From: Isochrysis galbana
Taxonomy: Eukaryota; Haptophyta; Isochrysidales; Isochrysidaceae
Direction of reading: 5' to 3'
Assembly (NCBI GenBank): GCA_018136815.1
Contig: CM030940.1
Span: 2,339,915 to 2,403,914, forward strand
Length of the DNA: 64,000 nucleotides
Made by a program: the position numbers and the translations under genes. This document shows, piece after piece, positions 29,690 to 40,945 of this stretch. Within the stretch, counting starts at the first letter, position 1, and each line of letters opens with the position of its first letter. Under the pieces are notes generated by a model, which was not told where the DNA came from, did not search any database, and saw only the letters and a program-made list of their open reading frames with translations.

Positions 29690-31590
29690 TGGGCACAGGA
29701 GTGCACTTATAACGTCGTAAGGGCTGGCGCACTGCGGAAGAGACAAACAGAGACGTGTCAAATCCACCAGTCGAATCTAACCGTAAAGGCATACGGCGCA
29801 TCTGCGATGTCTCGGGGCAGCTCGCTCATGCAGCCCTGGGGTTGTGCTTTGTCCTGCAGCAAGACTTCAGCAAATGAAGATCCTGGAACCTCCTACTTGA
29901 AGTTCAAGAAGGAAAGATGTTGTCGGATGTACTGCCTTGTTGGATCGCACAAGATGACGGCTGACAGCTACCTTTTGTGCAATATGACGGTCGCTCACAT
30001 GGGCTATTCTAGACCATCATTGCAGTCGCATGAAATCGTCGAAAGTTGGATTCCCCTCCTCGAGTCTCCTATCTTCTATGGCACAATGCACGACCACCCT
30101 TAAAGGTCACACACCCCAAGAGGTCACAATGTGCACTCCGGGGCCGGGAATCTACGACGCGATGGGTTACGCCCCATCCTGCGATGCCACATGACCTGTG
30201 GCAACGAGCAGGCTCGCTCCCAGTGTCTGGGGACGCGCAAGTGGTGAGCGAGCATGAACGGCAACGTGTTGAGAGCTTGGCGTACGTAGCATCATTGGCT
30301 GGCGGGGAGGGGGGGGAGAAAAGCCCATCAGCAAGGTCGGTTGCCTCCATTAGGCATTAATAAAAAATCTATCTCTGGTTCGTGCGGCTGGTGTGGTGGA
30401 TCGGTGTGAGGTTGTGGTTGTGGGTCTGTAACATGGGATGTATGATGCATGGGGCGAGAGGACCGACCGGACGCGACAGGGGAAGGGAGCACACGAGTCG
30501 GTACGGGCGGCGGGCCATGAGCCGGCACGGCGGAGTGGGGCGCAGCTAGGCCTTGGCAGAAATATCCGGATATATCTACTGGATATTTGGGCGAATTTTG
30601 GCAGGACTAGCTATCTCTGGATATTTCCATGGGTGCTCTGGATACTTGGTGGATATTTGGGTGGGTGTGGGGGGTCTACGCGCGAAAACAAAACCCTTGC
30701 AGAGCAAGAATGAGCGCGTGGCTCGGCTGGGGGTCACTAGGAAAGTCCCACAGAGAGGATAGGGTAGATTACGTTAATAAAGAGGCTGAATAACTAATAC
30801 TTACTCGATCGCAGGATGATTACGACAGACACAGACAGAGCCTGCGAGCACCAGCGCCATGCCGCGGCGAGGTGAAGCCCTCTTGCCCCCGGGCCCGCAG
30901 CCATTGCCATCCCCATGCCTGCCCACAGCCTTCAGCCTTCAGACTTCAAACTTCAGATGTGGGCATGATACAACAGCCAGATTAACGATTGATGAGTTCC
31001 CAGCCCCTGCTAGAAGGCAGGGGCTGAGATTGTTTGTACGGGCCCACCCAGGCGGGGGTCCGTGATAATTGATGGAGAGAGGGGACCGCGAGGCCCCCAT
31101 TGACCCCCACTTATAAAAGTAGGTTCGCTAGTGGGGGTGGCTAGGATATATCATATATCATTAATTATTTTATTATTATTAACAAAGTCTTCTGCTGAAG
31201 TACACAGGGAATATCTCATATTCATATCCATCGTGAAGTCCTCTTGGCCAAGCATCGTAATCAAGCTGAAAACACATTGTAGTGCGGACAGAAGGTAGAT
31301 GGAAAAGATCCCCCAACTGTGTCTAGCCTACAAAGAGGGGGCATAGACATAGAAACGTATATGACTTCTAAAACAAAAAGGTCGATAGCGGATAGCGGAT
31401 GCGACACCTGTTCGGCCGTTGCTAGGTGTCGTTCCGTCAATTGTGGGGCATCAGTCGAATTGAGCGATCAAATGTCCACAGTTAAAATAAGGGCTAGCGG
31501 TGCGTGGGGATAACAACTTTTTTCTCTGCTTTTTCCCGCGGGTGCATGTTCCCCGCGGGGACGCCGTGCGTGCGCATGCAAACGCTTTTC
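29690..31590. other. Intergenic, repeat fragments only
   Basis: 30325-30540 (minus) encodes a Pro/His-rich fragment with HTSHVT, related to the Pro-rich frame at 48.7 kb, and shares ACATGGGATGTATG with it at DNA level. 30560-30665 has direct and inverted GGATATTT words. 31080-31130 (minus) is AACCTACTTTTATAAGTGGG-GGTCAATGGGGGCCTC, a member of the GC-rich retroposon family. The rest shows no coding signal. Confidence 0.5.
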
Positions 31591-31597
31591 CTTTAAG

Positions 31598-32136
31598 AGC
31601 GACTCGGTCACCGCACCTACGAGGAGATCCGCGCCCCAGCCTTCAAGTTCTGCGAACACATGGAGGAGGGCATGAGCGGCGCCATCCTGGCGATGCTGCT
31701 CGTCACAGCCTCTGGCATGGGCCGTGGGTGTGGAGACTTTCGCGTGGATCTGGCCAAGGAACGCTACCCGTCGATGTGGGCACTCATCAAGCCATACATG
31801 GGCCGTTGGTGCAAGGCAACCCTCATGCTCGTCGGCGACTACTCTGACGAGTACGACAAGATCCCAATCCCAAAGACCAAATACATTGGAGAGCAAGCCG
31901 CCGTCGCGTATCTCTGCATGGAATACATCACGGCGGTCGCGTACGCTGAAGCGGATCCCATGGTGCAAGTGCGCCGAGCAGCTGGCAAACTCTTCATGCA
32001 GAACAAGGAGGCCGTCCTCGCACGCATCACGGATCTCGCCACCCAAGATCAGCCGAGCGACATCGTCGCCTGCCAGAAGAACGACATCGAGGAGGAGGTG
32101 TGCGAGAAAAAGACGAAAAGGATGAAAACTCAGTAG
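31598..32136 (+). CDS. Hypothetical protein, last exon (intact paralogue of the LTR-split gene)
   Basis: An open exon after an acceptor-like TTTTCCTTTAAG. It reads ERLGHRTYEEIRAPAFKFCE, then EEGMSGAILAMLLVTASGMG, WCKATLMLVGDYSDEYDKIP and QVRRAAGKLFMQNKEAVLAR, and ends with a Lys/Glu-rich tail. No family is recognised. Upstream exons are not found, and a Met inside (31660) would give a 158-residue product. It supplies the empty site for the LTR insertion at 6.2-6.9 kb. It is followed by a convergent copy of the MERAPTAP repeat, as at 5.7-7.2 kb. Confidence 0.5.
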
Positions 32137-32269
32137 CTTTGGGGTTACCGTGTGTTTTGGGGAAGGGGGGAGTTGCTATGCTCACGTCCTTGATTAGCTT
32201 TGTACTCATCTTTGTGATAATAATACCATGGAGACTGGTTGAAAAAGAAAACATGCACCTCTGGGTGAA

Positions 32270-32440
32270 AAAAATAATAACCTGGCCCTCTTTTGACGGA
32301 ACGCGACTTCTGGCGGGCACGCGGTCGCTTCGCCAGCGGCTGCTCCAGATGGGGGCCGCCCTTGGCGGGTGGGGCCTACGGAGAGGAGAGCCGCGTCGGC
32401 GCACTCCTTCGCAACCAACTATGAAGTTAAATGAACTTAG
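32270..32440 (-). repeat. MERAPTAP-family fragment, convergent
   Basis: The minus strand has AGAAGTCGCGTTCCGTCAAA followed by AGAGGGCCAGGTTA, matching 5908-5936. Its upstream part aligns loosely with the ATGGAGCGCGCGCCGACC start, but the ATG is lost and the palindrome is absent. Confidence 0.5.
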
Positions 32441-32759
32441 TGGCATGGACCCGTTTACAACGGACTTGTGACACTAGAACGAGAACGCAGTCCAAACACT
32501 TCTCTCCTAACCACCCCGACTCCGAGAACATCGGACGTTGCGCAACAAGGTACGAAGCACACGCGCCGCTCAATGAAGAACATGCGCCAGACCGACGGGG
32601 CCCACGCAACATGTGTTGGCAAACGTGAATAAATGTAGTGGAAAAAGTGGGGGCATAAGCGCTCCTCAAGCGCCTGATGGCACTAGCAAGTCACTCGGAG
32701 AATCAGTCACTCGAGCGGTAGCCATGAAGGCAAACGAGGAAGTATCGTGAGCGCCTTCA

Positions 32760-35139
32760 TCATGATGACGCGGCGGCGTCAATAGCTATGAGAGTTAGCG
32801 CAAGAGGCATGATGATCATACCAGCACAAAACAGGGCCAATCCGAGTCGTCGTTTGGGCTTCCTAGACAGGCGATAATACGTGATACCCGGCAAGATGTA
32901 TGAAACGATCGTCGAACCCGTTGCTCCAACAACCTGCGCGGATAGCGGGACGGGCCGCACGTAAGTACATAAGCGGTGCGAATAGTCCGCCTCAAAATCC
33001 TTGCTGTCCAATGAGGGAAGCTATGAGGACGAGAGAGCAGCGAAGGAATAGAGGGTGTCAAGGCAACGATAGGAGTGCAGGGCAACGAGCCGACAACTCG
33101 CCATGGCGCTCAGCTCCTTGCGTGCCGAATAGAACGGCCAAGATAACCTAGGGCAGACTAAGGCTCGCACCGATAGCACGATTCCCAGATCCGTGACAAG
33201 CAGTGCAATGGCCCCACTAGCGAACACAAAGACGGTGGAAACAAGTAGGTGGAGCCGGAGGCTGCTGCCTTGCGAGGGTGCAACGGCATTACCGCCGACA
33301 GGAGCATCCCCATCAACCACAAAATCAGTCTCCAAATCGTCGGAGGATGGCGAATTATCAGTGCCGCGTGGCCTGCCCCCAACAGCCTCGCCACCACTCC
33401 TCGTCACCGCATTTCCGTCGAGCCTGTTGTCAGTGGCAGAAGGCGTGCTGTGTAGATCTCTCGACGCCGCTGTCTCGTCAGCGGTGCATGGACCCACTAG
33501 ATAGTGCGGGTCGCTGCCTCTTGAAGCCAACAATGATGACCGGGGCGTGCCAGAGTGAGAGGCCGCAATCAAGGGTTCAGTGGACATCTGCGTTGGATCC
33601 GAGGCAAGTGGGCGTTGGCCCAGACCGCGCTGAGCTACCAAGATGATGCTTGTGATGCATCCACGAGAAGGGTGAGCTTGTAGTGGGTAGCAGCACGTGA
33701 CGACGATCGCTATCAGGCATCGTGCAATCGCGACGATCGGACGAGAAGATGGATACGAGCTTAGAATGTCGTCATTTACCTGCGAGGGAAAGCGACGGCG
33801 CGTGGTGCCAGCCGCTCAGCCGTAAACGGCTAGAGCTAGTGTTGAAGGGCAGCCTGCCGCTGGAGAGCCGCGGGGATCCAATTGCCACGCGGAGAACCGC
33901 ATGGCTTCCCCTCGGTAGATTTACTTACCCGATTGCCAAAGGTGTAGTATCCAGCATGTGCCAGAGTGAGGTACGTCGCTAACGACATGCTGATCGCGGC
34001 GGTGACGAGGGCGAGTACTCGTCGAGGCGTTGGGCGGTCAAGCTCATTCGATATCGAAACAATATTTTGATGGCATGTGAAGGAAAAAACGAAAATCGGT
34101 ACAGCTCGGACCTGAGCGTGCCAAGGGGGCATCGGAAGTGGCCGTATATTGCGCGGGAACGCTGCACGCGGGCAGGCCGGGGAGCCCAGAGCGCGCGCGG
34201 GCGCCCCGCCAGAGACCGTAGGATGCACCGCCGTTTCCGTGACCAGGCGCGCAGCCATGCGTAGACTTGGCGCATACCGAGTCGGCAGCTGATCCAAACG
34301 CGGTGTACTCGCCTCGGCACAAGGGTGCTGGTGCGCCGCTCTCACAGGGAGAAATAGCAGCATCGCCAAAGGGTAACGCGAAGAGGACCACCATGAGCGT
34401 GATGGACAGTACACAGCAGAGCGCCGCGGTCGACCTGGGTCGTGCACCGTGCGAAGCAGGAAGTGAGGAAGCTGCAGAGACATGGACAGGCCGATGGCCC
34501 GCAGCGGCATGGACAACCTGTTGATGTGCGCGCTTGCGGCCGCCGTGTGCGACTGGCGTACGTGTGTCTCAGCGCGGTGATATTGCGCATGAAGGCAAGC
34601 GGCGCCGCCAATCCGAGCGAGACGAGTACCCACGTGCGCCGCTGCAGCAGCAGCGGGCTGGCCACTCCGAATCCCACCATTGCCTTTGGCAGGTTGTCTC
34701 CTACAACAATGAGGTACGACGTGGCCACTCCGAAGCACTTAAGAGCGATGGCGAGGTCGAAGGCCAACGCGCCGCCGGGAAGTGCGGCGTTGGCCAATCG
34801 GTTGAACGTGGACGGCCGCCCCACCGCGTCTGCCGCCTCAGAGAGAAGGAGGAGTCCCAAAGCGCCCGACGCGGCAAACCCGACGAGAAAAATACTGCCT
34901 GCCACATACCCGCAGCGCGCGAAGGCGGCGGGCAAGCCGAGCATCCCCGCACCAAGCAGCGTGTTCGCCAGCACCAGCACGCCAGACAGCACTCCCGCGC
35001 CGCCACCAGCGCGCGAGGAAGGCTTGTTGGCGGAGAGGGGCAGAGAGAGAGCCGACGCCGACATCGCGCGCGCGCCGCCCGCCGAGCGGACTTGGCTTTC
35101 TCTTCCTGAAGACCGAGAGTATTTTAACCTTCTGACCAT
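32760..35139 (-). CDS. Amino-acid transporter, AAAP/SLC38 family, five exons
   Basis: Exons 35139-34562, 34434-34278, 34111-33929, 33779-33171 and 32933-32760 join with GT-AG ends and matching phases into 566 residues. The first exon has the family signature VLVLANTLLGAGMLGLPAAF. Exon 2 adds TALRHTSTAALCCVLSITLM. Exon 3 has the hallmark VRAVPIFVFSFTCHQNIVSI followed by TLAHAGYYTFGNR. Exon 4 begins VNDDILSSYPSSRPIVAIAR, contains a hydrophilic loop of about 110 residues, then LLVSTVFVFASGAIALLVTD. Exon 5 has VVGATGSTIVSYILPGITYY. About eleven helices are expected; members export or import neutral amino acids at vacuole or plasma membrane. Met26 (35064) is an alternative start. An MITE lies 71 bp upstream. 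Confidence 0.85.
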
Positions 35140-35201
35140 CTCCAGATCTCAAGTAGGAGTATTTATCTACTAGATATGTAGTACGAGAGGCGCGCCGGCG
35201 C

Positions 35202-35400
35202 GCTCCATCCCTAGATGGGAAATACGTATTTACCGTATTTGGACAGAGGCCAAATACATATGTATTTGGCTGTATTTGAAGCGTGTCTTGGGTTGTAGGC
35301 CTCCAATGTATTTGAAATGTATTTGGCCAGAGGCCAAATACATATGTATTTGGCTGTATTTGCAGGCCCCAGCACCGTATTTCCCATCTAGGGCTCCATC
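35202..35400. mobile_element. MITE, 183 bp, 17-bp TIR, 8-bp target duplication (copy 1)
   Basis: The element is 35210-35392. Its ends are CCTAGATGGGAAATACG and the exact reverse complement. GCTCCATC flanks it on both sides (35202-35209, 35393-35400). The inside is made of CCAAATACATATGTATTTGG palindromes, so it can fold on itself and encodes nothing. Eight-bp duplications are typical of hAT or P superfamily transposases. Copy 2 is at 58310. Confidence 0.92.
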
Positions 35401-35402
35401 GC

Positions 35403-35940
35403 AACCAACTAGAGAGTAAAGTCAACCAACTAGAGAGTACAGTTAGTTGCCGGCCCGCTCTTTTCGCTGAATAGCTGCGTCTCTACCAGAGTAGGAGTAC
35501 AGATCATTGCCCTTCGAGCCTCTTGACACAGAGGACTACTGTCTACTGCTGTAGGAGTGGCCAGCCAGAGCCCCCTTTCTTTCTTCCTCGAGATGCTTCT
35601 CTCCGCTTGTTCCTTCCACACTCTCTTGAGGAGCATATTTAGAGTACTCCTACTACTTTTACCTACCAGAGAATCCACCGGGGGTGAGGGCACGGCCGCA
35701 TCCCCCTCCACGGGGCCGCCCACCCAGCTAGACCGGCAAAAGGCAAAAGGCTGAGGGGGGGAGGGAGGGAGGGGGGGGGGAGGGAGAGGGGAGAGGAGAG
35801 AAGGGGAAGGGGGGGGGGGGGGGGGGGGGGGAGAAGGGGGGGAGAAGAGGGGGGGGAGGGGTCCGTTTCGTACCCTCCCCCTCGTCTCTGGGGCGTACTA
35901 AAGTAGTACTTACTTACTAGTTTCTACTTTCGATATGTAA
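35403..35940. other. G-rich spacer, no gene seen
   Basis: A direct repeat AACCAACTAGAGAGTA (35404-35440) is followed by unclassified DNA. A nearly pure G tract (35757-35862) contains a G20 run and many G-quadruplex-capable runs. Confidence 0.5.
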
Positions 35941-36192
35941 AGTATGTGTGGGTCGGTGGGTCGGCGGGTTGGTCGGCTGGATCGTTTCATCGTTTCGGGG
36001 GCGGCGGCGGCGGCGCATCCTTCCCTTCTGCTCCCTCCCCCTCCCTCCCCCTCCCTCCCCCTCCCTCCCCCTCCCGGCCCTTCCCTGCCCCTCCCTCCCC
36101 CTCCCTCCCTCTCCCTCCCCTCCCCCGGACCCCTCCCCCCTCCTCGCCCCTCCCTCCCCCCCCCCCCCCCCCCCATACCCTGCTCGCGGGGA

Positions 36193-39100
36193 ATGCCGGC
36201 CTCTGTGCTGAAGCACGTGTCCGGCCTGCTCCCCGCTCCCAAAGTAGGAGGCCCCCCCCGCGTCTCTGCCCCTGGCTCGGCGCCGCTCCGCTCCTTTAAG
36301 AAGCCCTACGCCTCTCCCACAGCGCAGTGTGGCGAAGTCTGCCTGAGGCACAGCGGGATGGGCGGCTCGTGTGTGGCGAGTGAGCGGGCAGCAGGTGATC
36401 CCCCCACTCTCGTGACACCTAGCAGACACCCGTCGAGCAATGTGGGCCGTAGGCCCTCGTCGTCAAACGACGGTGCGCCGGCGCAGTCACCGCAGAGAAA
36501 GGGGGCGGCGACCCGCCGGCCCTCGACCACCCCTGTCGCACGGCCTGTCTCCACGCTAATGATCGAGGACGTGCAGAGGGAGAAGGCACGCGACAAGCTG
36601 GAGGCGCAAGGCAAGCGGCCGGGTTGGGACGTGGGCGAGCGGCCCTCGCGAACGATGGCCTTCATCGAGTACCCGCTTGGCTCGTTGGCCACTGCCTACC
36701 CGCTCGTAGTGCACCGCGACGAGAACAACGTCACTTTCAAGCGTGGTTCGCAGCGCGAGGAGCGTGAGACGCGTGCCGCGCGAAGCGCAAGCGCTGGCTG
36801 GGCAGCCGAGCAGATCCGACCGTACACACCGCTCGGAGAGCTTTCATCCGCGCTCGACCCGGAGGCGACCAAGCCGGAGGCATACACAAAGGCGAGGAAC
36901 AACTGCGTCCGCGTGGTCTGGCCGGAAGGCGATCGGCTGGCAATGCGCCGAGGCGAGCCAGAACCGACGTACGAGATGACCCTTTTGCGCTCGGGCGTAA
37001 CCGTGGGCCCACACACCGTGGCCAAGAACGCGCACTCGTATTATTGCATTGACAAGCCAGCCTCAAAGGTGCTGCGCATCTGCCTCGAAGCACTCTCCGG
37101 AGACCCTGATCTGTATGTGTGCAACGAGTGCCGCACGCCTACACACGACACGCACACGTGGCGCGCGACCGCTATCGGTGAGGACGTAATTGAAATCCAG
37201 CCGACTCACCCCTCGGCGAAGCCCGGTCGCTACTTCATCTCGGTCTACGGCACGAGCGACGCTACGTACCACATTCACGCGCAGCTTTTGAACCCCGTCG
37301 TCTGCCTTCCCCCCGAGACTAAAGATGCGCGGTCGCAGTCGTGGCGGGCCGTGAAGCAGGAGATTCGCGCGGGCAGTCAGCGCTCCGCCGCGGTCCGCGC
37401 AGGGGCCTCACTCTTTAGCACGATTGAGGCCCAGATGGTGTCGGCGGGGCACGAGCCTGCGGTGGTGCGGGCCGCCGCCACGCCGATAATACAGCGCATC
37501 GACGAGTTCAGCCGCAAAGATCTGAGGAGGAGCCGATCGCCCTCGCCTCAGCGTGACTCGCGATCGCTGTCGCCTAAGCTAGCTACTTCGTCCGGGCTCA
37601 CGCCCAACCGCCCAGAGTCCCCTCCCACCCGTCCGGGCACCGCCGGGTTGTTGCGGCCTCACAGCCGACCCGGAACAGCGCTCATAGAGACCATCAAAGA
37701 GATGAACGGCGAGCGACGGCGACGGGCAGAGGCAGCCAAGGAGAAGGAATCCGAGGAAGAAGGCTTGTCTACAGTGTCCACAGAGCCCGCCTCTGCGCCA
37801 TCACCGTATTCGCTCGCGCCAGCGCCGGCGGAAATTCTCCTGATCGAGTCGCCTCCGCCGTCACCAATGCGAGGTAGCAGACTTGGCTGGGGGCGCGCCG
37901 CAGAGGAAACGGCGACGGTGAGCACGGCAGATCAAGTGGCGGATGCGGCAGCATCGATGTTGTTAGAGAGGCGGACGGCATGCCACAGCAACTCGTCTTC
38001 CATGTTGGAAGCTCGCGTCGTGGTTGCCATGCGCGGGAGCAGTAGCACCCCCATCCTACGCAAGCGCGGGGCCACGATGCACCATACACCTATGCGCAAT
38101 GACTACGTTATCGGTGGGCGCCTGAGCAAGCATAGCGGAGCTGCTGAGGCGCAAGCGGCCCGGCCACGTTCAACCGCTGCACCAGCATCCCAAGCGAGCT
38201 GTCCGTCGGCCCCAATGGCCCCGACGGAGTCGAACGAGGTGTGCGCGCGGCCGCTTCCGCAACGGCCGTCGCCGCCCAGCCGCAGCCGCGCGAGTCACAA
38301 CGGCCGACTACAATTCGACTGGCAGCCGCCCAACGGGGTGCTCTGGTCGGCGCTACCGCCCGAGACACGACCACGCCTGGCAAAATCCCAGTATGCCGAG
38401 GCGAAGCAGTCGCTAGACCGTCGGCTCAAAGAGCAGCTGCAGGCGGCGGCCGTACGTAGGCCGCTCGAATACCAGTGGCGGATGCAGCTCGTCTCGCGCG
38501 TCGAGCCCGCCTCGCCCCTCTTTCGAAGCTCTACGCTGCGGCAGGGTGCCATGGCGATCGAGGCGGAGTATGCGGGTGCGGCACGCGCGATGGACGCGAT
38601 TGGCGGTCACCATGGTGAGGACGAACGTGCGCTGCATTCCTCAGTGTCAGCGCCCATGCTGCATTCGCAGCGCGCAGCGCAGTACCTTGCGGACACGAAG
38701 AACATCCATCGCGACGGGACTGGCGGACGGATGAACGCCGCGACGTACCTCGAGCGCAACCTGAAGCCTACGATTCTCGACGATAAGCCTGTCGAAGCGC
38801 CGGCCGCGCCCTTGCCCTCGTCGTCGCCCACCGCGCGTCGCGGCGTCAAGGACACCAAGACCGGCAAGGGCGCTGCTGCGAAGGCGGAGGCCAAGCCCAG
38901 ACTGCGCACATCGGCGCGATCGGCTTCACTGCTACGGCACCTCGAGCTCGACTTGAATTCCGCGCACAAGACGGTGCCTGAGCAACTTGCCGACGCACTG
39001 GCGAGGTCGGGTGAGAGTATCCTCGAGTTATTCCGTGAGTGGGACGAGAATGCCTCCGGAACCATTGACCGCGAGGAATTCTTCACCGCCCTGCGCACGC

Positions 39101-39231
39101 TCGGCTTCAAGGGGACACAAGACGACATGCAATGCGTCTTCGACATGTTTGACGGTGATGCGTCGGGCTTTGTCGCCTACGACGAGCTCGCGAAGCATCT
39201 TCGAGCACGGACGCTAACCAACGTCTCTTAG
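36193..39231 (+). CDS. EF-hand protein with beta-sandwich domain and long disordered regions
   Basis: From ATG 36193, 1,012 residues in one frame. The same frame is open upstream, but only through a C-rich repeat giving poly-Pro. Residues about 225-370 (NNCVRVVWPEGDRLAMRRGE ... DLYVCNEC ... PGRYFISVYGTSDATYHIHA) look like a PPC-type beta-sandwich. Long Ser/Pro/Arg/Ala-rich regions follow. A conserved-looking block is WQPPNGVLWSALPPETRPRL with a helix EAKQSLDRRLKEQL. The C-terminus has two EF-hands, DENASGTIDREEF and DGDASGFVAYDEL, both with acceptable calcium ligands. Calcium-regulated cytoskeletal or flagellar function is a guess. Confidence 0.7.
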   Translation: MPASVLKHVSGLLPAPKVGGPPRVSAPGSAPLRSFKKPYASPTAQCGEVCLRHSGMGGSCVASERAAGDPPTLVTPSRHPSSNVGRRPSSSNDGAPAQSPQRKGAATRRPSTTPVARPVSTLMIEDVQREKARDKLEAQGKRPGWDVGERPSRTMAFIEYPLGSLATAYPLVVHRDENNVTFKRGSQREERETRAARSASAGWAAEQIRPYTPLGELSSALDPEATKPEAYTKARNNCVRVVWPEGDRLAMRRGEPEPTYEMTLLRSGVTVGPHTVAKNAHSYYCIDKPASKVLRICLEALSGDPDLYVCNECRTPTHDTHTWRATAIGEDVIEIQPTHPSAKPGRYFISVYGTSDATYHIHAQLLNPVVCLPPETKDARSQSWRAVKQEIRAGSQRSAAVRAGASLFSTIEAQMVSAGHEPAVVRAAATPIIQRIDEFSRKDLRRSRSPSPQRDSRSLSPKLATSSGLTPNRPESPPTRPGTAGLLRPHSRPGTALIETIKEMNGERRRRAEAAKEKESEEEGLSTVSTEPASAPSPYSLAPAPAEILLIESPPPSPMRGSRLGWGRAAEETATVSTADQVADAAASMLLERRTACHSNSSSMLEARVVVAMRGSSSTPILRKRGATMHHTPMRNDYVIGGRLSKHSGAAEAQAARPRSTAAPASQASCPSAPMAPTESNEVCARPLPQRPSPPSRSRASHNGRLQFDWQPPNGVLWSALPPETRPRLAKSQYAEAKQSLDRRLKEQLQAAAVRRPLEYQWRMQLVSRVEPASPLFRSSTLRQGAMAIEAEYAGAARAMDAIGGHHGEDERALHSSVSAPMLHSQRAAQYLADTKNIHRDGTGGRMNAATYLERNLKPTILDDKPVEAPAAPLPSSSPTARRGVKDTKTGKGAAAKAEAKPRLRTSARSASLLRHLELDLNSAHKTVPEQLADALARSGESILELFREWDENASGTIDREEFFTALRTLGFKGTQDDMQCVFDMFDGDASGFVAYDELAKHLRARTLTNVS

Positions 39232-39239
39232 GCACCTAC

Positions 39240-40940
39240 AAGTTGTCATGGTGGCTCTGTTAGAAGAATAGCCCATCAAATGTGCGGTGCAGGGTGCTTC
39301 TCAATTGCCCCGCCGACTCAGCAAGTAGACTCCGTCTTGCGGAGTGGGTAGTAGCAACTATAAGTTGTTACGAGGAGAAACGCCGCGTAATACCGCAGCT
39401 TCTGCGCAATCAACTGGAGCGCATGGAGCCGAGAGCGCATCTTCTTCGTCTTTAGAGTAAGAGTATTAGCAGTAGGCATGCCAAGGGCTCCTGCCACCAA
39501 CGCCGGCTCTCTTGTGTTGTGTGTTGCACTCAGGTACATGTGAGCCTCAGCATAGTGCATAGTTGCTGCGGGCGCCCGCGTGGGGTTGCAAATCACAAAT
39601 CGAGCGGCTAGCGCGTGAGTCACAAGTCACAGCACGGACGACATACAATGCAAATAGAAATATACTGCATACTGCTAGCAGTATTAACATAACGGCCTTC
39701 CCCTCGGGGTGTGGGGGTCAACTACAACCACTACGCAAAATGAGCCGCAAAAGGCCTTGCTCCCAACCTCCCCCCATGGCGCCACCATGCTATGGTCCAA
39801 AGTAGTGTGTAGTGCACGCAAGCGCCCGCCCCTGATGAATCGACCTTTGCCACGAGCGGTCGAAGGGCGATATGAGGAGGGAGTCAAAGTCAGCAAGCAT
39901 CGGCGGTAGGCGCGGCGAGAGAGAGTGACGAGTGACGAAGAGGGCATGAGGCATGATGACGGGCTCCCCTCCCCCACGCCCCACGCCTCCATCCTGCATG
40001 GAGGGGAAGGCGGGAGGAATGGCTTGAGCGATGGCGAGCGCGACGGCGGAGTGGACTTATAGCGGTGGGGGAGTGGCGTATGAGTATGAGTGGCTGTGGT
40101 GCTGTGGCTGTATGTAGTGGTACGGTTTGGTAGTGACTGAGTGCGTTGATGCGATTGCGGAAAACGCGGCGGAACGAATGACGAATAACGAGAACGAGAA
40201 CGAGAACGAGGGCGCGAGAGCGAGAACGAACGACGGACAGACGACGAGGAAGACGATAATACCCAAAACCCCCGACCGACTCCACACATCTTTCTCTCCA
40301 TTGACTCCTAACACTCAGTTACCCTCTTGCGACTCGGGAAGGGACGCAGGGGAGAAAGAAAGAAGGAAGAGAATGGGCCCCGACGGCCATGATGGAGGCC
40401 TTGAACTCGTTTATTTGTTATGTGCTATGAACATTGGGTTCGTTTGATGCAGACAACCTAGATAGAGCGCACTAGCCACGCCTAGCTAGCGTGCTAGCGC
40501 TGAGCCAACTGCCAGCGCGCTTGCAAGTAAGAAGAGGTTGGGCAACTAGACGCCCCAACCCAGACGAAAGAACAATCAATGCAGCTCGACGGACGCAATA
40601 CGAGAGTTCTAGAAGCTGAGGGGTCCTCTTGAGACTCAGGCTTCCTAAGGCTCTCAAAAGCTACTGCATGCTGCCCGAGGAAACAAACCAATATGACGCC
40701 AACCAAAGGGCACGAGGCGTCTACTGGAGCCTCCATCCTCCTCTCGTTGCGAGTTGTTGCCCTCCTAAGCCGCATCCTATTGCGCACATCCAAATTGCGC
40801 ACACACGGAAGCATGCACCCGTACACAACGAAACAAAGCCCGTTGAATGAGCGAGTAGCAGGAACGTGCCATTCGCTATCGTCGTCATTCATGTCGGCAG
40901 CGGGTGGCAATGAATGGGCAATGAGGAATCCGCATCCACC
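39240..40940. other. Intergenic, no gene seen
   Basis: Convergent spacer between the EF-hand and FKBP genes. Short frames on both strands lack any recognisable content. A tract of GAACGAGAACGAGAAC repeats lies at 40190-40212. No RNA gene is recognised. Confidence 0.5.
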
Positions 40941-40945
40941 AATAT

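Noticed and set aside
29807-30103. A 98-codon Cys-containing frame downstream of the peptidase
   Set aside because: No domain, no composition bias and no repeat or splice support; chance frame is likely.
31420-31450. Ribosomal RNA fragment (CCGTCAATTG resembles a universal rRNA word)
   Set aside because: Only about ten bases agree and no flanking rRNA sequence follows.
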